A program made the translations under genes and the position numbers. A stretch of DNA of 11,767 nt, taken from assembly GCA_018657655.1 (NCBI GenBank), contig JABHWQ010000094.1, positions 1 to 11,767 on the forward strand, read 5' to 3'. Shown piece by piece: positions 7,171-11,767 of this stretch; positions within the stretch are counted from its first letter, which is position 1, and each line of letters opens with the position of its first letter. The stretch is from Chloroflexota bacterium. GTDB taxonomy: Bacteria > Chloroflexota > Dehalococcoidia > SZUA-161 > SpSt-899. The notes beneath the pieces are model-generated. The model had not been told where the DNA came from, ran no database searches, and saw only the letters and a list, made by a program, of their open reading frames with translations.

Positions 7171-7196
7171 GCGCAGATACTAGTAACAATCTGCGC
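7171..7196 (-). terminator. Candidate terminator after cheW
   Basis: GCGCAGAT (7171-7178) and ATCTGCGC (7189-7196) form a perfect 8-bp stem with a 10-base loop. It lies about 100 bases past the cheW stop. The T run on the minus strand is only TTT before AAC, so termination may be weak. If it works, cheW is transcribed separately from the MCP gene. Confidence 0.45.
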
Positions 7197-7294
7197 AATT
7201 TAGTGCCAATACTAAAGAATCATCAAATCTCTTTTGCACATGTTCGAAAAGAGTCTTCCTCATGGTTTTGCCATAGTTTTCTTAGCAATAACTC

Positions 7295-7813
7295 TTAAGC
7301 CATCGCAGATTCTTTTTCAATTGTTTCCGAGAATTCCTCAATTGAAGACATTTCCGTTACCTCTCCCATTGTTCCATCGAGAGAAAAGGCCTTGTCCAGG
7401 TCCAGAAGAATTATCATGCGATTCTCCAACTTGGCAATTCCCAGCAGATATCCCGAATCGGCCGAGCTGATCATCGAAGACGGCGGTTCCACAGAATCGA
7501 CGGGGATGCGCAGTACTTCTGTTACAGCATCAACCAGGCATCCAATGGGTTGGCCTGCGATATCCACCACAACAATGCGAGTGTCCTTAGTCTCCTCACT
7601 CACAGGCAAATAGAACACTTTGCGCAGGTCCACCACCGGTATAACCCTGCCTCTGAGGTTGATAACTCCTTCAACAGAATCACCGGTTCTGGGTACCCTT
7701 GTGATATCCTGCATTCGCTCTATACCGCTAACCTTGCTGATGTCTACTCCATATGATTCACCGGCAAGACTGAAAACGACTAGTTGCTCTAGTTCCGTTG
7801 CGTTGGCACCCAT
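7295..7813 (-). CDS. cheW: CheW receptor-kinase coupling protein
   Basis: The protein has 172 residues. Residues about 8-150 match the CheW fold: QLVVFSLAGESYGVDISKV, the conserved GVINLRGRVIPVVDLRKVF, and CLVDAVTEVLRIPV. A short acidic C-terminal tail follows (EEFSETIEKESAMA). CheW links the MCP tip to CheA in the signalling array. ATG at 7813 has GGAGG 8 bases upstream, a strong site. It is the first chemotaxis gene of the block in transcription order, and 446 bases separate it from the MCP gene. A 22-codon ORF and a c-di-GMP riboswitch lie upstream on the same strand, which suggests leader-mediated control, although the leader would be unusually long (about 700 bases). Confidence 0.95.
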   Translation of the reverse strand: MGANATELEQLVVFSLAGESYGVDISKVSGIERMQDITRVPRTGDSVEGVINLRGRVIPVVDLRKVFYLPVSEETKDTRIVVVDIAGQPIGCLVDAVTEVLRIPVDSVEPPSSMISSADSGYLLGIAKLENRMIILLDLDKAFSLDGTMGEVTEMSSIEEFSETIEKESAMA

Positions 7814-7885
7814 TTGATTAACCTCCTCACTTTTCTCTCAGTTATTTTTGAATGTCAGATTTCTTTAAAAGGGGCAGCTGTGATA

Positions 7886-7954
7886 TTAGTGAATGCGCTT
7901 TTTTCTAATTGTGTTCCCTTCGATCACCCTTTTGTATTTGCCTGTGATATTCAT
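7886..7954 (-). CDS. Small ORF (22 residues) with an ideal ribosome binding site ahead of cheW
   Basis: AAGGAGG lies 7 bases before ATG at 7954, the best ribosome binding site in the window. The frame encodes the basic peptide MNITGKYKRVIEGNTIRKK followed by RIH and ends in TAA. The cheW start is 72 bases further on, on the same strand. I do not recognise the peptide. It could be a small functional protein, a leader peptide whose translation affects cheW, or the remnant 5' end of a lost gene. Confidence 0.5.
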   Translation of the reverse strand: MNITGKYKRVIEGNTIRKKRIH

Positions 7955-8011
7955 TTGTGATCCTCCTTTCAAAACGTTTGGTTTTGGTGTGGAGGCCTTG
8001 TTCTGCATGAA

Positions 8012-8027
8012 GATCCCAAGAGGGATC
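8012..8027. repeat. Short perfect hairpin upstream of the small ORF
   Basis: GATCCC-AAGA-GGGATC forms a 6-bp stem and 4-base loop, and outer CATGA/TCATG bases can pair as an alternative extension. It lies about 60 bases before the small ORF start in the same leader. There is no T run, so it is not a terminator. Its role, if any, is unknown. Confidence 0.3.
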
Positions 8028-8323
8028 ATGAGGGCTTGAACTTAAATCAAACCTCGGTGTTTGCTCCCGATTCTTTGGATTTCTTAGCGTATTTGTTTTT
8101 GCCATTTCCGTTACCTATCCCTAAGAATCCTTCACGACCAGTAGTTCTATTGCTCCAGGCGAAGGTTTCTTTTTAAGTTCTGATATCTTTCGATAGGTGA
8201 ATCCCATTCGTATCATTCTCCAGTTGAGATAGGATCGAAATGTCTTTACATTAAAGAGGGCTTATATGTCTACCCAGTGTTTTCCATATATTTCCAAATC
8301 CGTTTGGCAGAGATTCTCTCCCC

Positions 8324-8352
8324 GAGGGGAGGGGGAAGCGGCCCCTCCCCTC
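8324..8352. repeat. GC-rich 11-bp inverted repeat
   Basis: GAGGGGAGGGG (8324-8334) and CCCCTCCCCTC (8342-8352) are perfect inverted arms around a 7-base loop. CTCTCCCC lies just to the left and could compete in pairing. The composition resembles the arms at 7070-7153. No T run follows. It is probably a dispersed intergenic palindrome, and it would form a very stable structure in the cheW leader if that is transcribed. Confidence 0.45.
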
Positions 8353-8463
8353 TGTTTGGAGAGCAATGCCTCGGAAGAAGCATTCCATCTAAATGTGATC
8401 TGTATCGATTGGTCCGTTTTCATCATAGCCATAATTGTTTCAAGTTATTTTGCCCACAAAAAA

Positions 8464-8485
8464 GGGATGCCAAGAAAGGCATCCC
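8464..8485 (-). terminator. Strong intrinsic terminator downstream of the riboswitch
   Basis: GGGATGCC and GGCATCCC form a perfect 8-bp stem with a 6-base loop, flanked by A runs and T runs on both sides. On the minus strand the stem is followed by six T residues. It lies about 40 bases after the end of the c-di-GMP aptamer, where a riboswitch expression platform is expected. It could also work on the plus strand (TTTTT follows). I did not find a clear anti-terminator pairing. Confidence 0.85.
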
Positions 8486-8524
8486 TTTTTACCGCTCGTA
8501 TCGCTGGAAATAGATTATTGCGAG

Positions 8525-8622
8525 TACGCCCTTCGGCAGCCCGGCTGTCGTCGCCAATATCGACATTAGACCCGTGGCTTTGCGTCCCGGGATTTCTCCC
8601 GGTTTGCCTTTCTCGGAGCCTG
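8525..8622 (-). promoter_or_regulatory. GEMM-I (cyclic di-GMP-I) riboswitch aptamer
   Basis: On the minus strand the core reads AAGGCAAACC, then a GGGA-GAAA-TCCC hairpin with a GNRA tetraloop, then GGGACGCAAAGCCACGGG and TCTA, a second hairpin region, and CAGCCGGGCTGCCG. These are the conserved blocks of the GEMM-I aptamer in order: GCAAACC, GNRA hairpin, GGACGCAAAGCC, and the terminal AGCCGGGYUGCCG hairpin. CGAG (8615-8612) can pair with CTCG (8524-8521) to close the element. The base aligned with G20 of the Vibrio Vc2 aptamer is G, which favours c-di-GMP over the cGAMP-type variants that have A there. The terminator at 8485-8464 is the likely expression platform. The downstream genes on this strand are the 22-codon ORF and cheW. 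Confidence 0.9.
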
Positions 8623-8692
8623 AGGAGTCGCTATCGCAAACACCGGCAACGGCTCCCCAGTTTCTGATTCTTAATGTTCGGACCTTTCCCAA

Positions 8693-8901
8693 ATGAGGGT
8701 GAGGCCTTTACAGTCACTAGCCTACATTAAGCGATTCAAGCCGGAAACTGGGCAATCCCTCAACTTGAGTGGGGGGTTACACTCAGTTATTTGGGGGTAA
8801 TTATCTGTAGCCAGCAAAGAGGCTATGGGGTGGGAATGTTGGCCACTCCATGAGTCTGATATGCGACCGAAATGATGACAGATGCGTATGGTGAAAAAGG
8901 A
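8693..8901. other. Spacer between the riboswitch and the YkgJ-like gene
   Basis: No gene is supported here. Two small hairpins occur: TGAGTG/CACTCA around a G run (about 8765-8786), and TAGCC/GGCTA (about 8808-8825). Neither has a T run. The promoter for the riboswitch RNA should lie here on the minus strand, but I could not pick a convincing -35/-10 pair. Confidence 0.35.
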
Positions 8902-9435
8902 TTAACAATTGGGGTTCTTGAAGGGTAGTGTATCGTCAACGTACCTGAAGGGAGCAATACTGTTGCAGAAATATTCTAAAGCCACCCGATCCTCAACAAG
9001 GCGGTCGATTACCTGTAGAGACTTTGAAACCGCCGATTCATCATATTTTATTCCGTATTCCCTGACGTATTGGCGTGTCACATCCAGCGCCACCTGATGC
9101 CTGAACTGCTCCTCCACAGTACCGGACCCTAGATAAAGGCAGGTGATCACTTCCTTGGTCTGTACTCTTTTAGGACATGGAGTGAAGCGACAGTGCATCG
9201 GGCGTAACTCTATAATCGTACAACGTTTGTCAGGTTCGTAAAACACGCAGTGTTTGTCTCTTATCAATTTAAGTCCACCGGTCATGGTACTCGGCAGCGG
9301 ATCGATCTTCTCGCCAAAAAATACCTGCCAACTGATCCCAAGATTCCGAACCATGAATTGAATATCGTCCAGGGTAATTGGGGTTTCCACGGCACATGCG
9401 CCTTGTGTTTCGCATTCGGAACAATCATAGAGCAT
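8902..9435 (-). CDS. YkgJ-like cysteine-cluster protein (second module), start uncertain
   Basis: The frame gives 177 residues with a cysteine pattern typical of the YkgJ/UPF0153 putative metal-binding (Zn or Fe) family. Cys5, Cys8 and Cys14 occur in CSECETQGAC, followed by PITLDDIQFM. Cys63 and Cys72 occur in HCVFYEPDKRC, and Cys82 and Cys87 in ELRPMHCRFTPC, the RPxxCR family signature. The function is not firmly known. The ATG at 9435 has no ribosome binding site and lies inside the upstream YkgJ-like frame, which is offset by one base (a -1 shift would join them). It is therefore either the intact part of a broken gene or translated by coupling to that frame. About 90 C-terminal residues have no motif I recognise. 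Confidence 0.6.
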   Translation of the reverse strand: MLYDCSECETQGACAVETPITLDDIQFMVRNLGISWQVFFGEKIDPLPSTMTGGLKLIRDKHCVFYEPDKRCTIIELRPMHCRFTPCPKRVQTKEVITCLYLGSGTVEEQFRHQVALDVTRQYVREYGIKYDESAVSKSLQVIDRLVEDRVALEYFCNSIAPFRYVDDTLPFKNPNC

Positions 9436-9656
9436 TGCTTGTCACTGTTGAGTAAAACACATTCTCTCTGGGTATTCTTGGTTATCATGAACAAGCCGGA
9501 TCGTGCGGAGACCTCTTTTTGGATGTATTCTTCGAACACTATTGAGGCAGGTATGGTGAGGTATTCCCTCATCCGGTGAATATCCAGAATTGTTATGGGG
9601 ATTTCATATTGGCAGCATTCGCCGCACATCTTGCAGTCGGATTCTGCGTTACTCAT
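9282..9656 (-). pseudogene. Truncated YkgJ-like module, out of frame with the next one
   Basis: ATG at 9656 starts a frame with a clear YkgJ N-terminus: Cys8, Cys11, Cys14 and Cys15 in CKMCGECCQYEIPITILDI, then CVLLNSDKQC (Cys66, Cys75). After residue about 77 the frame reads through the start of the second module in the wrong register, and the product (IVPNAKHKAHVPWK and onward) is unrelated to the family. The RPxxCRxxP block expected next is missing. This looks like loss of the 3' half of one tandem copy. An in-frame extension to 9767 exists, but M1 at 9656 fits the family better (GAG 6 bases upstream, weak). Confidence 0.6.
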
Positions 9657-9791
9657 AAACTCGTTCTTCTTGCCTTGTTTCTTTACTATTATGAGGATGG
9701 AAAGCGATTTGCATTGTATCATCCCCTGAAGTACCTGTAATTTTGTAAATGGAATACATTTGACCAACTAGGATTTGATATAGTGTTGTTG

Positions 9792-9797
9792 TATAAT
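9792..9797 (+). promoter_or_regulatory. Candidate -10 box for the PAS-protein gene
   Basis: TATAAT is a consensus -10 hexamer located about 80 bases before the start codon at 9878. No good -35 is found at 16-18 bases upstream (the bases there read close to TAGGAT), so a second factor or chance must be considered. Confidence 0.3.
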
Positions 9798-9877
9798 ATG
9801 CGAACTTTTGGGAAAATCATGCATAGAGACAGGGCACAGTGTGAACAGGTGGAGGTTGTGGATCGGAGGAGCCTGAT

Positions 9878-11767
9878 ATGAAGGACGAAGAAAAAACCAA
9901 GGAACAACTCATAAACGAGTTGACCCAAATGCGTGAGAAGATAGCATCGCTGGAGGTAGAGGAAACTGAGCGCGAACCAGCTGATGGGGTGCTTGAGAGA
10001 AACAGGCAGGAATACTCTTCACTTGTGGATTTAAGCCCTGATGGGATTGTGTTGTTGAAGGGTAGCGAGATCATATTTGCGAATAGCAGGGTCAGGGATA
10101 TGCTTGGCTTTGACGAGTCAGTCTATGTGGGGAAAAACATCATAGATGCCCTCTCATCCAGTTTGGCAGACGTGATGAGTGTCATGACCAAAAATCAAAA
10201 ACAGCGTGTGATGGAGGATTTAGAACGATCTATGGCTGGAGATCTTCGAGCCTATATGCATGAGGTACCCGTCAAAAATGAAAGGGGACAGTTGTTGTGG
10301 GTGGAGATCAACGCAATTCCTATTGAATATAAAGGTGAGGCCGTACTGTTGGGATTTCTGCGCAATGTCACTCAGCGTAAATTAGCCGAGGAGGCAATGC
10401 GGGAATCGGAGGAAAAGCATCGCAACCTGGTCGAGCGTGCTACGGACGGTATCACTATTGTGCAAGATTCAATATTGATGTACGTCAATCCCGCTTTGGC
10501 CAGGATATTGGGATACAGTGTTGAAGAGATGACCGATACTTCTTTTAGTGATTACGTTCCATCGGATGAGCTTCCTCTGGTGCAGGATCGTTACAAGAGA
10601 CGGATGGCTGGCGAAAGCATTCCCTCTATATATGAATCTGTACTTCTACATAAAGATGGCAACAGACTGGAGATTGAATACAATGTTGGCGTAATTCAAT
10701 ATGGAGGCAGGCCTGCTGATCTGATAATAGTCAGGGATATCACCGATCGTAAACGAGTTGAGGGTGATCTGCATCTCATAAGGAAAGTGATTGAAAGTTC
10801 AAATGAAGCCATCGGGATGTCAGACCCCCAGCGCAAGCATTTTTACCAGAACAAAGCTTTTACGGATCTGTTCGGATATACGGCGGAGGAGCTTGCTGCC
10901 AAAGGTGGTGGCCCTGTGGTATACGCCGATCAGGAAGTTGCGCGCGAGGTCTTTGACACCATTATGTTGGGTAGGTCATGGAGTGGTGAGACCGAAATGG
11001 TATCTAAAAGTGGGCGCAGATTCCCCGTGTTCTTACGTGCTGATGCTGTCAAAGATGATGCTGGAGAAATCATCGGGCTTATTGGGATTCACGCTGAAAT
11101 CACCGAGCGCAAGCAAGTACAAGAGGCATTGCGGGAGAGTGAGGCGAAATACCGAGATTTGGTGGAAAGAGCAAATGACGGAATATGCATTATTCAGGAT
11201 GGACTGGTCAAATATGTGAATCTACGTGTATTTGATGTGATTGGTTACACTCCGCAAGAGGTTTGTGGTACATCGATAACTGACTATGTTTATCCTGATG
11301 AGGTCCCGAACGGTACGGACAGATATAATCGGCGTTTAGCTGGTGATGATGTCCCCCAGATATATGAAACAGCATTGCAGCACAAAGATGGCAGCCGAGT
11401 AGAAGTGGAGATCAGTGTTGGGGATATCCCATATGATGGGGGAATAGCCAACCTAATAATCGCCAGGGATATTACAGAACGCAAGAAAATTGAGGCTGAG
11501 CTAAAGGAGAGCGAAGCCTGGCTCAAAAAGGCCCAGCAATTGGCGCAAGTGGGTAGCTGGAAATGGGATTTGGTTGATGGGTCCATGCGGATGTCGGAAG
11601 AAATGTACCGCATATATGGTGTAGAGGATAGTCAATTCGTAAGTATCTCGGATGTGCTTAGAACAAGTATATATCCTGAAGATAAAGAACTTGTAATGAG
11701 GGAAATGGATAAAATCACCACAGGGCTTTCTAGTGACCCGATGGTATACCGGATCGGGCGACCAGAC
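9878..11767 (+). CDS. Multi-PAS signalling protein, probably a hybrid or sensor histidine kinase, C-terminus outside the window
   Basis: The frame is open for 630 codons from ATG 9878 (GGAGGA 7 bases upstream) to the window end. After a short coiled coil (1-40) come at least five PAS domains: about 44-169, 177-292, 304-412, 420-535, and a fifth from 544 that is cut. The ends of the first four carry the usual PAC-type NVTQRK, DITDRK, EITERK and DITERK. The second and fourth are close copies of each other (VERATDGITIVQD versus VERANDGICIIQDG; KDGNRLEIE versus KDGSRVEVE), a recent internal duplication. The fifth begins AWLKKAQQLAQVGSWKWDL, the PAS_3-type start common in histidine kinases. No membrane segment is visible, so sensing is cytoplasmic. 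The output domain (kinase, GGDEF or other) is not in the window. It is divergent from the YkgJ-like genes. Confidence 0.88.
   Translation, partial: MKDEEKTKEQLINELTQMREKIASLEVEETEREPADGVLERNRQEYSSLVDLSPDGIVLLKGSEIIFANSRVRDMLGFDESVYVGKNIIDALSSSLADVMSVMTKNQKQRVMEDLERSMAGDLRAYMHEVPVKNERGQLLWVEINAIPIEYKGEAVLLGFLRNVTQRKLAEEAMRESEEKHRNLVERATDGITIVQDSILMYVNPALARILGYSVEEMTDTSFSDYVPSDELPLVQDRYKRRMAGESIPSIYESVLLHKDGNRLEIEYNVGVIQYGGRPADLIIVRDITDRKRVEGDLHLIRKVIESSNEAIGMSDPQRKHFYQNKAFTDLFGYTAEELAAKGGGPVVYADQEVAREVFDTIMLGRSWSGETEMVSKSGRRFPVFLRADAVKDDAGEIIGLIGIHAEITERKQVQEALRESEAKYRDLVERANDGICIIQDGLVKYVNLRVFDVIGYTPQEVCGTSITDYVYPDEVPNGTDRYNRRLAGDDVPQIYETALQHKDGSRVEVEISVGDIPYDGGIANLIIARDITERKKIEAELKESEAWLKKAQQLAQVGSWKWDLVDGSMRMSEEMYRIYGVEDSQFVSISDVLRTSIYPEDKELVMREMDKITTGLSSDPMVYRIGRPD

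Larger units (their letters stand above)
6849..7294. other. Gene-free spacer between the MCP gene and cheW
   Basis: I see no gene with a ribosome binding site in these 446 bases. The stretch holds a possible cheW terminator (7171-7196), a long inverted repeat (7070-7153) and a small GTTCC/GGAAC hairpin (7035-7051). Any promoter for the MCP gene should lie in the part nearest 6849. I could not identify a clear -35/-10 pair there on the minus strand. Confidence 0.5.

Noticed and set aside
6898..7203. 101-codon plus-strand ORF between MCP and cheW
   Set aside because: It runs through the 84-bp inverted repeat and a hairpin, with low-complexity leucine/proline content and no ribosome binding site.
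7905..8105. 66-codon minus-strand ORF (MAKTNTLRNPKNREQTPRF and onward) upstream of cheW
   Set aside because: It has only a weak ribosome binding site, no recognisable motif, and overlaps the better-supported 22-codon ORF in another frame. It could be a gene remnant but is not supported.
8126..8221. 31-codon minus-strand frame (MIRMGFTYRKISELKKKPSP and onward)
   Set aside because: The ribosome binding site is badly spaced for either start, and no motif is recognised. It was seen only as a short chance-length frame.
8266..8667. 133-codon plus-strand ORF
   Set aside because: It runs antisense through the riboswitch, the terminator and a palindrome, has no protein features, and no convincing ribosome binding site.
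8489..8692. 67-codon minus-strand ORF ending in the terminator
   Set aside because: It coincides with the GEMM-I aptamer blocks and the terminator stem. The open frame is a by-product of a structured RNA.
8701..8901. Possible CRISPR, tRNA or other structured RNA in the spacer
   Set aside because: No direct repeats, no cloverleaf and no TTC-loop sequence were found; only two unrelated 5-6 bp hairpins.
9719..10074. Minus-strand ORFs opposite the start of the PAS-protein gene
   Set aside because: They overlap the coding frame of the multi-PAS protein, are serine-rich and lack ribosome binding sites.

Overview
The window looks like part of a bacterial genome. The genes have Shine-Dalgarno sites, Rho-independent terminators follow several units, and a CvpA-type membrane protein and a c-di-GMP riboswitch fold are present. 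The chemotaxis proteins (membrane-free PAS-containing MCP, CheC-type phosphatase, CheB without a receiver domain) and the moderate base composition would fit an anaerobic Chloroflexota-like (Dehalococcoidia-type) bacterium. That placement is an inference with low confidence, because no phylogenetic marker is present.

Layout. Bases 1-123 (+) are the last 41 codons of an IS1595/ISXO2-type transposase. It abuts a shortened cvpA-like gene (493-125, -), probably truncated by that insertion. A chemotaxis block on the minus strand follows, read from high to low coordinates: cheW (7813-7295), a soluble PAS/MCP receptor (6848-4842), cheA (4557-2458), a CheC-family phosphatase starting with TTG (2445-1810), a terminator (about 1736-1704), an unrecognised 82-residue protein (1597-1349), cheB (1311-703) and a terminator (678-652). 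No cheR, cheY, cheD or flagellar/pilus gene lies inside the window.

Bases 7814-8901 hold no convincing large gene. On the minus strand they contain a GEMM-I (cyclic di-GMP-I) riboswitch aptamer (about 8622-8525), a strong intrinsic terminator just after it (8485-8464), and a 22-codon ORF with an ideal ribosome binding site (7954-7886) just ahead of cheW. The long leader is therefore a candidate control region by which c-di-GMP could set expression of cheW and perhaps the rest of the cluster.

To the right are two overlapping, out-of-frame YkgJ-like cysteine-cluster ORFs (9656-8902, -), which look like the product of a deletion between tandem copies. Divergent from them, a large gene (9878 onward, +) encodes a soluble protein of at least five PAS domains that runs off the window end, probably the sensory half of a histidine kinase.

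How the parts work together: the MCP senses a cytoplasmic signal through its PAS domain. CheW and CheA form the signalling array with it. The CheC-type protein probably dephosphorylates CheY-P. CheB removes receptor methyl groups. The riboswitch would add second-messenger control if its transcript reaches cheW.
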